A DNA stretch of 64,000 nucleotides from Halolamina sediminis. Its GTDB lineage: Archaea; Halobacteriota; Halobacteria; Halobacteriales; Haloferacaceae. Location: the NCBI RefSeq assembly GCF_001282785.1, contig NZ_CVUA01000001.1, forward strand, positions 2,108,001-2,172,000, read 5' to 3'. Positions 34,869 to 43,057 of this stretch are shown here, piece after piece (position 1 is the first letter of the stretch; every line of letters begins with the position of its first letter). A program made the position numbers and the translations under genes. The notes under the pieces are model-generated. The model ran no database searches and had not been told where the DNA came from. It worked only from the letters and a program-made list of their open reading frames with translations.

Positions 34869-35882
34869 ATGACCGTCTCACTCACTGGCTACGGCCGTTA
34901 CGTACCGCAGTCGACCATCACCGGCCCGGAGATCGCCGACCGCTCGGGCATCCCCGAGGACGTGGTCGTCGAGAAGATGGGCGTCGTCGAGAAACATGTC
35001 TGCCCGCCGGACGGCGACCACGCGACCGACATGGGCGTCACCGCGGCCCGCGAGGCACTTGACGACGCCGGCGTCGACGCCGCCGACGTGGATCTGGTGC
35101 TGTACCACGGCTCGGAGTACAAGGACCACGTCGTCTGGTCGGCCGCCGCGGATATCGCCGACCGCCTCGGCACCGAGAACGCCTACGCGACGGAGAGCTA
35201 CTCGCTCTGTGCCGGGCAGCCGATCGCGTTCCGGCAGGTCGCCGCCCAGATCGAGACGGGGGACGTGGACACCGCGCTGCTCGTCGGGGCCAGCCGCGAG
35301 GAGGATCTCGTCGACTACGGCGACGCCGACGCGTCGTTCATGTTCAACTTCGGCTCGGGCGCGTGTGCGACCGTACTCGAACGCGACGCCGGCGAGCGCG
35401 CGCTCGCGACGATCCACGGCCACGCTGCCAAGACCGACGGCTCGTTCTCCCGGGACGTGATCATGCCCGCCGGGGGCTCCGAGCGCCCGCCCAGCGCGGC
35501 GACCGTCGACGAGGGGCTGCACACGCTGACCGTCCCCGACCCCGACGGGATGAAGGAACGGCTGGGCGAGGTGAGCCTCCAGAACTTCCTCGCAGTCGCC
35601 GACGATGCGCTCGCGGCGTCGGGGCTGACCCGCGAGGAGATCGACTTCGTCGCGCTCACGCACATGAAGCGCTCGTTCCACGACTACCTCACCGACGAGT
35701 TGGGCGTCGGCGACGGCCACCACTACCTCGACGAGTACGGCCACGTCCAGAGCGTCGATCAGGTGCTCGCGCTCGACGAGGGGCTGGACCGTGGGCTCGT
35801 CGCGGACGGCGACGTGGTGCTGTTCCTCGCCGCGGGGACGGGGTACACGTGGGCGGCGAGCGTGCTGCGGTGGGTGGACTGA
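34869..35882 (+). CDS. KAS III-like (FabH/thiolase-fold) enzyme of the Liv operon
   Basis: 337 residues. Begins MTVSLTGYGRYVPQSTITG, the standard KAS III opening. Catalytic Cys114 is in YSLCAGQPIAF, catalytic His265 in VALTHMKRSFHDYL. The third catalytic residue, Asn in FabH, is replaced by His292 (EYGHVQSVDQVLAL). It is 21 bases after the LivM stop and co-directional, so it is part of the transporter operon. Could condense or hydrolyse an acyl-CoA made from the imported compound (inference). A GTG at 34851 would add six residues. Confidence 0.88.
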   Translation: MTVSLTGYGRYVPQSTITGPEIADRSGIPEDVVVEKMGVVEKHVCPPDGDHATDMGVTAAREALDDAGVDAADVDLVLYHGSEYKDHVVWSAAADIADRLGTENAYATESYSLCAGQPIAFRQVAAQIETGDVDTALLVGASREEDLVDYGDADASFMFNFGSGACATVLERDAGERALATIHGHAAKTDGSFSRDVIMPAGGSERPPSAATVDEGLHTLTVPDPDGMKERLGEVSLQNFLAVADDALAASGLTREEIDFVALTHMKRSFHDYLTDELGVGDGHHYLDEYGHVQSVDQVLALDEGLDRGLVADGDVVLFLAAGTGYTWAASVLRWVD

Positions 35883-36479
35883 GGGTCGATCGGCGGACGT
35901 TTTGTCGCTCGGAACGATCGAGAAACGGCTGGTGTGTAGTTCGTGCGAACTGATGAGAGAACGTTCTCGGGGCATTCCGAACGAGGCGGTGAGGGGGACC
36001 ACAACATCTGAAGTGGTGGACCGACGACAGACGTTGTTTCGGACACCTCACCACGTGTGAGTTCCGCAGTCAGTTCAACGATCGCGACCGCCGCCTGGAC
36101 TGCCTCCCGATCGAGAACCCACTACGACCCCTCCCAAGGTCGTTAAGGGGCATCCCTTCCCCCATGTATGGGTAGGGACCGATACACAATAATCTCCGTC
36201 TATTTTGAAGATTAAAATGTTTTTGACGATACAGAGCTTCGCTTGACGTCGCGCCAGTCCTCGCTAAACGAGTAGGAAGTAGAGGACTGTCGCCACTCCC
36301 GTCAACAACTGTCGATTTCTGACCATTTTCATCAAACACTTGATCGTTGACTGCCAGTTCCCCAGTACCGGCTTCGTCTCCCACACTTCACGTTCAGTTG
36401 TTTCTCAAAACGTCGCATCCGCGAGCGAAGCGAGCGGTTCGCCGGACCGGCCGAAGGGAGGTCCGGCATTTTGGCATCA

Positions 36480-36533
36480 CCAGAATCGCGATGCGATTCT
36501 GGGTAGCAGTCAGAACGCAAAACGTTCTGACGA
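36480..36533. repeat. Paired hairpins of the dispersed palindromic family
   Basis: Stem cagaatcgc with loop gat and stem gcgattctg, a short linker ggtagcagt, then cagaacg with a five-base loop and cgttctg, followed by acgac. The order hairpin-linker-hairpin-gatgac/acgac resembles the arrangements at 17.83-17.91 and 54.52-54.56 kb. Confidence 0.7.
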
Positions 36534-36542
36534 CATGAACGA

Positions 36543-36591
36543 GTTTTACCGGGGTTCGACCGAGCGAAGCGAGGGAGGACCCCGGTAAAAC
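36543..36591. terminator. Strong inverted repeat downstream of trmB-like gene
   Basis: gttttaccggggt at 36543-36555 is perfectly complementary to accccggtaaaac at 36579-36591, enclosing 23 bases with the cgagcgaagcgag motif. It begins four bases after the stop codon of the TrmB-family gene on the minus strand and faces the opposing operon, so bidirectional transcription termination is the simplest role. Confidence 0.6.
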
Positions 36592-36594
36592 CGT

Positions 36595-37344
36595 TCAGAC
36601 GAACGCCTGCCGGATCACCGCCGCCAGCACGCGCGCGAACCCGGTCCCCTCGCTCCAGAACGCCGACTCGTCGGCGACGGTCGGCATCTCCTCGGTCGGC
36701 CGCACGCTCAGCAGCACCGTGTCGCCGTCGATCAGCAATACCCGACCGACGCTGAGCTCCGGTGCTGCCTCCTCCACGTCGACGACCGACAGTCCGGCGT
36801 CGCTCGCGGCCTCGCGCACGGCCGCGTCGGCGCTGGCGACCGTCACGTCGGCGCCGCCGTTCGCCGCCTCGACGAGCGCGTCGGCCACGTCGCCGGTCAG
36901 CAGCGCCGGGTTGCTCGTCGCGAACAGCACCTGGCGATCGGCGCCCGGGACCAGCGACGTGATCCGGGCAGTCACGTTCTCCCGCCCCTCGGTGGTCCAG
37001 ATGGCCTCGCGGTCGTCGGAGGAGGCGTGCTGGCCCCGGACGCTCTCGAGGTGATCGAACGCCGCGTCAGCGGTCGACTGCAGCCGGTCGTACAGCAGTT
37101 CCTGGGCCTCGTCGACCGGGACCGCCCGGTAGCGCGTGGGCGACCCCTCCTGGACGTCGATCAGGCCCAGCTCCTCCAGCTCGTCGGTCGCACCGTACAC
37201 CTGCGATCGCGGCACTTCGGTTACCCCCGCGACCTGGCTCGCGCTGGCGACGCCGATCTTCTGAAGGCCGACGAACGTCCGGGCCGCGTACGTCGAGAGC
37301 CCGAGTTCTGTCAGCGCGTTCGCGGCGTCGGCGTCGTCCATCAC
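36595..37344 (-). CDS. TrmB-family transcription regulator
   Basis: 249 residues. The N-terminal winged helix is LTELGLSTYAARTFVGLQKI followed by SASQVAGVTEVPRSQVYGAT, the TrmB-type DNA-binding domain; a coiled segment leads to a C-terminal domain (VTARITSLVPGADRQVLFAT) related to the effector-binding half of these regulators. It overlaps the exporter gene stop by four bases and is transcribed after it, so regulator and exporter are one unit. Confidence 0.9.
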   Translation of the reverse strand: MMDDADAANALTELGLSTYAARTFVGLQKIGVASASQVAGVTEVPRSQVYGATDELEELGLIDVQEGSPTRYRAVPVDEAQELLYDRLQSTADAAFDHLESVRGQHASSDDREAIWTTEGRENVTARITSLVPGADRQVLFATSNPALLTGDVADALVEAANGGADVTVASADAAVREAASDAGLSVVDVEEAAPELSVGRVLLIDGDTVLLSVRPTEEMPTVADESAFWSEGTGFARVLAAVIRQAFV

Positions 37345-40300
37345 TCCTCCCCGCGGGTCCAGGCCTGGTTGATCCGGCTGAGCTGGGCCTCGGTGAGCTC
37401 CTCGCGCTCGAACCCGCCGTAGGCGTCCGCGAGATCCGCCGCCGACACCGTGCCGGAGGCGGTGACGCGCTCGAACACGTCGGAGACGACCGACACCTCG
37501 TACTCGCCGTCGGTCTTGTACACCTCGCCGCCGACGACGACGGCGCCGTCGAACGTGACCGTCTCGCCGTCCGTGGCGTCCTCGGGCACCGTCGTCGTGT
37601 ACCGCAGCGTCGGGTTCTCGCCCTCGAGCGCGACCGAGAGCACGCCGTCTGCTTCGACCTGCCGAACCGGCTCGGTCGTCGCAGACTCGATGGTCGGCGT
37701 CCCGTCCGTCCGCTCGTACACGACCGCGCGGCCGTCGACGCCCTCGGTCTCGATGGTCACCGTAACCGTGCCGTCGGGGCCGACGACCGAGCGGTCGAAG
37801 CAGCGTTCGGCGCGGGGTCCCTGCCGCGCGACCTCGGTGGCCGTGCCTGCGGACCCGCCGTCGTCGGTGTCGCCGCCGTCGCTGCCGTCGTCGTCACCGT
37901 CGGCCGGCGCGGGGAACACGCCGTCCGGGCCGACGAAGCGCGTCCAGACCGCGAGCAGCGAGGGCAGCACCAACACGCTCGCGAGGAACGCGTAGATGAT
38001 CGTCAGCCCCGTGATCTGGCCGAACTGCTGCAGCGGCGGTAGGATCGCGAAGATCAGCACGCCGAAGCCGCCGACCGTCGTGGCCGCCGAGCCCAGCAGC
38101 GCGCCGCCGGTGCCGGTGACCGCCCGCTCCATCGCAGTCCAGATCTCGCCGGTACGCTCCAGCTCCTGGTTGTACCGCTCGGAGAGGTGGATGCTGTAGG
38201 CCACCCCCAGTCCGACGGTGAGGCTGGTGATCATCCCCGTAATCACGTTGAACGGGATGTCGAGCAGATGCATCGTGCCGAGGATCCACGTCACGCTGAA
38301 CGCGACCGGGAGCAGCGTCACCGCGCCCAGAGTCGCGCTCCCCTCGGTCAGCCGGTAGGCGATCATCAGGAACACGAACGTCGCCACCAGCGTGATGAGC
38401 AGGCTCTCGACGACGGTCTGAAGCAGCTGGTCCTGGACAATCTTGTTCAGCACCGCGCTGCCGGTCGCGGTCGCGTCCAGCCCCTCGCCGTCGACCTGGT
38501 CGGCCACGTCGCGCATCGACTCGGTGACGGCGTCGCCGTTCGCACCGCCCTGGACGGAGACCACGATCCGCATCGCGGTGTACTCGCCGTCGTCGCGGTC
38601 GATGACGCTCGACGCGCGGTCGGGTGCGACCTCGAACAGGTCGTCGTACAGCGCGTCGAGGTTGCGGTCCGGAACCCCGTCGTCGTTCGTGTCCGCGGCC
38701 TCGAACGCCGCGCCGAAGGAGTCGTTCTCCTCGGCGACGGCCTCCATCACCGACAGCGGGCTCTCGATCCGCGGCTCGCCGTTCGAGAGCGTCTGTGTCA
38801 CGTCGTCCTGCTCGGCGGCCGTCGACTCCGCGTCGGCGATCCGCTGGAGCACGTCGTCGTCGGTGAGATCACCCCCGTCGGGCCGTATCAGGATCTGTGC
38901 TTGGGAGTCCTGTCGCAGGAAGTTGTCGTTGACGTACTCGAGGTTGGCTTTCGCCGTGTAGTCCCCGGGCGCGAACGGCTCGGGGAGATCCTTCATCCAA
39001 TCGTCGGGGTCCTCCGCGATGAAGTCCGACTGCTCGAAGGACGTGTCGACCTGTGTCGCGCCGTAGCCGCCGCCGGCGCTGAGCACCAGCGCCAGCACGA
39101 TCACGAGGTAGGGGCTCTTCCGTGCGGCGGTCGCGCCGACGGCGAGCACCGACGAGAACGCGCCGCCGCCGGTGCCAAACGCCCGCTTCTGTCGGTCGAT
39201 CCCGCGCCCTTCGAGGAACTCGTCGATCTCGGCCTTCATCGCCGGGATGAGGAGGCCGAACACCAGCAGCGCCGCGGTGATCCCCGCGGAGCTGACGATC
39301 CCGAACTCCCGGATCGGCGGCACGGGGCTGGTGAGGTTCGAGAGGAACCCGATCACGGTGGTCGCCGTGACGTAGATCAGCGCGATCCCGACGCCGACGA
39401 GGGCGGTCCGCATCGACCCCCGCGGGCCGCCCTCCCCGCCGTTACCGCGCTCCTCGCGGTGGCGCATGAAGATGTGGATCGCGTAGTCGATGCTCAGCCC
39501 GATCAACAGCACCGGCACCGCGATGAAGATCTGGTTGAACGCGATGTCCGCCCAGCCCATGAAGCCGAACGTCCACGCCAGCACCGCGCCGATACCGAAC
39601 AGCCCGAGCAGGATGTCGAGCACGTCGCGGTAAGCGACCGCGAGCGCGATCAGCACGAAGATGATCGCGAGCGGCCCGACGATCAGCAGACTGTCGGTCA
39701 TCGAGCTGGTGATCTCGTCGCTGATGATCCCCGCGCCGAAGACGAGGTACTCGCCGCCGTCGGCCTGCCCGCTCACCGTCTGCATCGCCAGCTGGGCGTC
39801 GATTATCTCCTCACCCGCGGAGCCCTGAGCCGCGGAACCGTCACCTTCCATCGTCACGATCAGCATCGTCGCGTCGGCCTCCGTCGAGCCGGGGTCGTAG
39901 TCGGTCGGCATCAGGGCGAACGTTCCGGGCCCGTCGCCGCCGTTCCCGCCGGCGTCCTCGCCGAGCACGGTCCCGATCGTGTCGTGGATCTCCGACTCGT
40001 TCATCGAGCGGAGCTGCTCCTGCTGCTCTTCGAGGGTGGCGTTGGAGGCGTTCTCGTACTGCTGGCGCTCGGTTTCGAGCTCGTCAGCGAGCGTCTGGAG
40101 TCGGTCGGCGTCCGCCTGTAGCGCCGTGGAGCGCTCCTGCAGGGCGGCGTACTGATCCGCCAGCACGCCCTGCGTCCCGAGCTGGTACGCTTCCTGGGCC
40201 TCGGCCTCGGAGGTGGCGTTCCGGAGCTGTCCGGCCGCACGCTCGAACGTCGCGGCGTCCTCCTCGTCGAGCTCGACGCTCGTGTTCGCGCGCACGTCGG

Positions 40301-40862
40301 CGAACGCGGCCTCGACGCTCGCGTCGGGGTTCTGCCGGAGCGTCGTCAGCGACTCGCGCAGCAGCCCCGCGGTCGTGGTCAGCGTCTCGTTGCGCTCCTG
40401 GATCGCCGCTCGCTCCTCGCTGACGCTCTCGTTGAGCGCCTGCAGTTCGGCGGCGGTCCGCTGGACGTCCTCGCCCTCCTCGGCGCTGATCGCCGCGATC
40501 GCGACCACGTTCGCGATGCTCGTGCTAGGCTGGTCGTCCGACAGCGTCGCGTTGATCGTCTCGTTGTCGTGGAGCGTCTGCTGGTACTCCAGCATCCCCA
40601 CGAGCGACGACCGGTCGAACACGTCGTCGTCACGTTGTATCACCTGTGCGGTCGTGGTGTCCTCGTCGCCGGTCGAGAAGTTCTCCTCGGCGTAGTCGAG
40701 CGCCTCACCCTCCGGGGAGTCCGTCTGGAACTGGTCGAGCGAGGACGTCTGCTCGACCATCGCCGCGCCGCTGCCGATTGCGACGGTCAACACCAACATC
40801 ACCGCGATCACCACTTTGCTGTGGTCCATCACGGCGTCGACGACGGTGTCGACTCCTCTCAT
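37341..40862 (-). CDS. RND/MMPL-superfamily exporter
   Basis: About 1173 residues. Twelve transmembrane helices in two sets; the first follows VVDAVMDHSKVVIAVMLVLT at the N-terminus, the MMPL-type blocks VPVLLIGLSIDYAIHIFMRH and MITSLTVGLGVAYSIHLSER lie in the two membrane halves. Large external loops, one with a long coiled-coil-like region (TLRQNP to EQQEQLRSM), sit between helices 1-2 and 7-8. An acidic cytoplasmic tail and a beta-rich domain follow. Predicted proton-driven exporter of lipids or hydrophobic compounds. ATG at 40862; a GTG at 40868 would add two residues. Confidence 0.9.
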   Translation of the reverse strand: MRGVDTVVDAVMDHSKVVIAVMLVLTVAIGSGAAMVEQTSSLDQFQTDSPEGEALDYAEENFSTGDEDTTTAQVIQRDDDVFDRSSLVGMLEYQQTLHDNETINATLSDDQPSTSIANVVAIAAISAEEGEDVQRTAAELQALNESVSEERAAIQERNETLTTTAGLLRESLTTLRQNPDASVEAAFADVRANTSVELDEEDAATFERAAGQLRNATSEAEAQEAYQLGTQGVLADQYAALQERSTALQADADRLQTLADELETERQQYENASNATLEEQQEQLRSMNESEIHDTIGTVLGEDAGGNGGDGPGTFALMPTDYDPGSTEADATMLIVTMEGDGSAAQGSAGEEIIDAQLAMQTVSGQADGGEYLVFGAGIISDEITSSMTDSLLIVGPLAIIFVLIALAVAYRDVLDILLGLFGIGAVLAWTFGFMGWADIAFNQIFIAVPVLLIGLSIDYAIHIFMRHREERGNGGEGGPRGSMRTALVGVGIALIYVTATTVIGFLSNLTSPVPPIREFGIVSSAGITAALLVFGLLIPAMKAEIDEFLEGRGIDRQKRAFGTGGGAFSSVLAVGATAARKSPYLVIVLALVLSAGGGYGATQVDTSFEQSDFIAEDPDDWMKDLPEPFAPGDYTAKANLEYVNDNFLRQDSQAQILIRPDGGDLTDDDVLQRIADAESTAAEQDDVTQTLSNGEPRIESPLSVMEAVAEENDSFGAAFEAADTNDDGVPDRNLDALYDDLFEVAPDRASSVIDRDDGEYTAMRIVVSVQGGANGDAVTESMRDVADQVDGEGLDATATGSAVLNKIVQDQLLQTVVESLLITLVATFVFLMIAYRLTEGSATLGAVTLLPVAFSVTWILGTMHLLDIPFNVITGMITSLTVGLGVAYSIHLSERYNQELERTGEIWTAMERAVTGTGGALLGSAATTVGGFGVLIFAILPPLQQFGQITGLTIIYAFLASVLVLPSLLAVWTRFVGPDGVFPAPADGDDDGSDGGDTDDGGSAGTATEVARQGPRAERCFDRSVVGPDGTVTVTIETEGVDGRAVVYERTDGTPTIESATTEPVRQVEADGVLSVALEGENPTLRYTTTVPEDATDGETVTFDGAVVVGGEVYKTDGEYEVSVVSDVFERVTASGTVSAADLADAYGGFEREELTEAQLSRINQAWTRGEE

Positions 40863-40950
40863 CCGCACCTCCGCTCGTCCGACGTACGCTGGCTAGTCAT
40901 CTGTCTGTACTCTCGTACTAACAGCTCGGCCATAACCCTTCCGACTTCGG

Positions 40951-40964
40951 TGAACGCTCGTTCA
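40951..40964. promoter_or_regulatory. Predicted TetR operator 1 (palindrome)
   Basis: tgaacgctcgttca, a palindrome with matching half-sites tgaacg and cgttca, in the divergent region between the exporter and the zinc-ribbon membrane protein. It lies 10-15 bases upstream of the likely exporter TATA sequence (ggttatggcc on the minus strand at about 40929-40938). Confidence 0.6.
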
Positions 40965-41023
40965 ACGTCGGAGGGGAACGGGCAGACGGAAGCGCTTTCC
41001 CCGACGGGCCGTTCAGGGGGCGT

Positions 41024-41452
41024 ATGTCGTTGGTTCCGGAGCGACTCCGGCCGTACCTGGCCGGGCTGTTGGGCACTATCGCGACCGGGTTCGGGCAGTT
41101 CTACCTGCGGCGCTGGCTACGCGGGTTCGGCTGGCTCGCGCTGGCGTTCGCGGTGACGTTCGCGTTCGTCCCCGAGGGGACGCTGGTGGCGATGAGCTCC
41201 GGCGAGGCGATCGCCGACAGCACCGCGCTGTACCCCACGATGGCCGTCCAGTTCGCCGGCGCGTTCGACGCGTTCCTGCTGGCCTACCGGCGCCAGACCG
41301 ATCGCAACGTGACGCCGGACGTCGACGTACCGGTCGTCTCCGAGGAGAACCCGGAGATGGTCACCTGCCCCAACTGCGGGAAGGAGGTCGACGCCGACCT
41401 CGAGTTCTGTCACTGGTGTACGACCGAGTTCACGTCGGCCGACTCCGAGTGA
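41024..41452 (+). CDS. Membrane protein with C-terminal zinc ribbon
   Basis: 142 residues. Two or three hydrophobic helices (YLAGLLGTIATGFGQFYLRR, GWLALAFAVTFAFVPEGTL) precede a cytosolic zinc ribbon with CPNCGKEVDADLEFCHWC (Cys-x2-Cys, Cys-x2-Cys). Function unknown. Lies between the exporter and tetR genes, transcribed toward tetR; operator 1 lies 60 bases upstream. Confidence 0.8.
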   Translation: MSLVPERLRPYLAGLLGTIATGFGQFYLRRWLRGFGWLALAFAVTFAFVPEGTLVAMSSGEAIADSTALYPTMAVQFAGAFDAFLLAYRRQTDRNVTPDVDVPVVSEENPEMVTCPNCGKEVDADLEFCHWCTTEFTSADSE

Positions 41453-41484
41453 GGCCCCACGACCGACACCCATATCCTCGCGAC

Positions 41485-41498
41485 TGAACATTCGTTCG
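41485..41498. promoter_or_regulatory. Predicted TetR operator 2
   Basis: tgaacattcgttcg, matching operator 1 (tgaacgctcgttca) in both half-sites, ends two bases before the tetR ATG. Binding there would block a leaderless tetR transcript, that is autoregulation. Confidence 0.6.
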
Positions 41499-41500
41499 AC

Positions 41501-42112
41501 ATGGGGGAGACACCACCGTTCCTCGCCGACCCCGGGACCACCCGGGAGTCGATCATGCGGGCGACGTATCTCGCGCTGTGTGAGCACGGCTACGCGGGGC
41601 TGACGATCCAGCGGATCGGCGAGTCCTTCGAGAAGAGCAAGTCGCTGCTGTACCACCACTACGACGACAAGGACGAACTGCTGCTGGCGTTCCTCCAGTT
41701 CATGCTGGAGGAGCACGAGGCGTCGGTACCCGAGACGGCCGACGGTGACGCCGTCGAACGGCTCGATGCGATCCTCGACGCGATGCTCACGCCCTCCCTC
41801 GCCGCGGAGCACGGGGAGTTCACCGCCGCGATGGTCGAACTCCGGGCGCAGGCCGCCCACGACGAGCGCTACCGCGAGCAGTTCGCCGAGCACGACCGGG
41901 CGTTCCGCGACCGGCTCGTCGACGTGATCGAGGACGGCGTCGAGTCCGGCGCCTTCCGGGAGGTCGACCCCGCGACCGTCGCGGAGTTTCTGAGTACGAC
42001 CGTCGCCGGCGCGATGACCCGCCGCGTGACCGGCGGCGACGACGTGGCGGCGACGGCCGCCCGCGACGAACTCGACGAGTACGTCGACCGCGTGCTGCTG
42101 GCCGAGGACTGA
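41501..42112 (+). CDS. TetR-family transcription regulator
   Basis: 203 residues. N-terminal DNA-binding domain with the TetR helix-turn-helix: GYAGLTIQRIGESFEKSKSL followed by LYHHYDDKDELLLAFL. The rest is helical ligand-binding domain. Matching palindromes occur directly before its ATG and in the exporter control region, so it most likely represses itself and the RND exporter; ligand unknown. Confidence 0.93.
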   Translation: MGETPPFLADPGTTRESIMRATYLALCEHGYAGLTIQRIGESFEKSKSLLYHHYDDKDELLLAFLQFMLEEHEASVPETADGDAVERLDAILDAMLTPSLAAEHGEFTAAMVELRAQAAHDERYREQFAEHDRAFRDRLVDVIEDGVESGAFREVDPATVAEFLSTTVAGAMTRRVTGGDDVAATAARDELDEYVDRVLLAED

Positions 42113-42169
42113 TCCGGCCGCCTGCTCCGGCGAGGGCGGGTTTAAGCGCCGTCCGGGCAAAGCGCGAGT

Positions 42170-42586
42170 ATGGCCTCGAACACGCGGCTGTACGGCGCCG
42201 CGATCGGTCTCGTCTCGGGTGGCTACTCGCTGTGGAGCGCGTCGACCGGCGCGATGGGGACGGGCGGATGGCTGATGCTCGTGCTGGGCGTCGTCGTGCT
42301 CGGCCACGGCGCGCTGTTGCTGACCGACGGCGCCGACCGCCTCGGCGACGCAAGCGGCCCGCTGATGATCGCGTACGCGGTCCTGATGCTGCTGAACCAG
42401 GCGCTGCTCGGCTCGGGGATGATGGACGGGTTGGGCAGCACCGGAATGGACGGCGGGATGCAGGGCGGCATGGCCGGGCCGAGTGCCGGGATGGGCTGGG
42501 ACGCCGGGATGGTCGCGCTCGCGGTGTTGATGCTGCTCAGCGGCGTCATCATGACGCAGGACGACTCGGCTGACGGGGGGATGTAG
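42170..42586 (+). CDS. Small integral membrane protein, function unknown
   Basis: 138 residues with about four hydrophobic helices (LYGAAIGLVSGGYSLWSAS, GGWLMLVLGVVVLGHGALLL, PLMIAYAVLMLLNQALLG, AGMVALAVLMLLSGVIMT) and a central Gly/Met-rich loop (MDGGMQGGMAGPSAGMG). Not recognised beyond that. Stands alone, same direction as tetR. Confidence 0.75.
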   Translation: MASNTRLYGAAIGLVSGGYSLWSASTGAMGTGGWLMLVLGVVVLGHGALLLTDGADRLGDASGPLMIAYAVLMLLNQALLGSGMMDGLGSTGMDGGMQGGMAGPSAGMGWDAGMVALAVLMLLSGVIMTQDDSADGGM

Positions 42587-42602
42587 ACGGGTCGGGCGAC
42601 GG

Positions 42603-43055
42603 CTACCCGAGCTCGTCGACGAACGGTGCGACCCGTTCGTGGCCGAACCGGGCCGCCTCGCGCCCGTCGACGCGGCGGACGAGCGTGCGGGCGGGGGCGT
42701 CCGGCTGGGACGCGTGCGGCCGCAGCGAGTCGTGGCCCACGCCGCCCGCGAGCAGGACGACCGGCGCCTCGGGCGCACGCACTTCGAGCACGAACAGCCG
42801 CGTTCCGTCCACGTCGACGTACTGCACCTCGGTCCGGTACGTCGCGTCGTCATCGACGGCCGCCGCCAGTTCGTCCGCAACGTCTCCCGTGACGGTGAAG
42901 CTCAGCGTCACCGTGTCGTCGGCCTCCCGCGCCGTCGCGTGGTCGGCCACGACTTCGACGACGTCACGACCGTCCTCGCGGTACGTCGCCGCGGTCGAAC
43001 TTACGACGTTCCGGACGCGCGTCCACGCCCTCGCGAGGGGGTGATCGCCCGGCAT
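42603..43055 (-). CDS. Conserved haloarchaeal protein, function unknown
   Basis: 150 residues starting MPGDHPLARAWTRVRNVVSS. The central part alternates short strands (TVTLSFTVTGDVADELAAAV, YVDVDGTRLFVLEVRAPEAP) with a conserved-looking VVLLAGGVGHDSLRPHA. No known catalytic motif. It lies two bases after the DppC-type permease stop, so it is co-transcribed with the peptide transporter; a role in that system is inference. Confidence 0.72.
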   Translation of the reverse strand: MPGDHPLARAWTRVRNVVSSTAATYREDGRDVVEVVADHATAREADDTVTLSFTVTGDVADELAAAVDDDATYRTEVQYVDVDGTRLFVLEVRAPEAPVVLLAGGVGHDSLRPHASQPDAPARTLVRRVDGREAARFGHERVAPFVDELG

Positions 43056-43057
43056 CG

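Larger units (their letters stand above)
35883..36594. other. 712-base gene-free interval with AT-rich and hairpin-rich parts
   Basis: Between the convergent KAS III-like and TrmB genes. From about 36120 to 36420 base composition is distinctly more AT-rich than the surroundings (for example tattttgaagattaaaatgt). From 36421 the sequence becomes a run of hairpins: gccggacc/ggtccggc at 36441-36467, cagaatcgc-gat-gcgattctg at about 36480-36500, and cagaacg/cgttctg after it. A small minus-strand frame at 36070-36384 has no recognisable family and is not called a gene. A degraded mobile element is possible. Confidence 0.6.

Noticed and set aside
36070-36384. Small minus-strand gene in the AT-rich interval
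   Set aside because: No family resemblance, no ribosome site or TATA box at the right distance, and the sequence runs through inverted repeats. A remnant cannot be excluded.
38187-40121. 644-residue plus-strand frame opposite the RND exporter
   Set aside because: Antisense shadow of the exporter's strongly biased codon usage; no conserved motif and no promoter.
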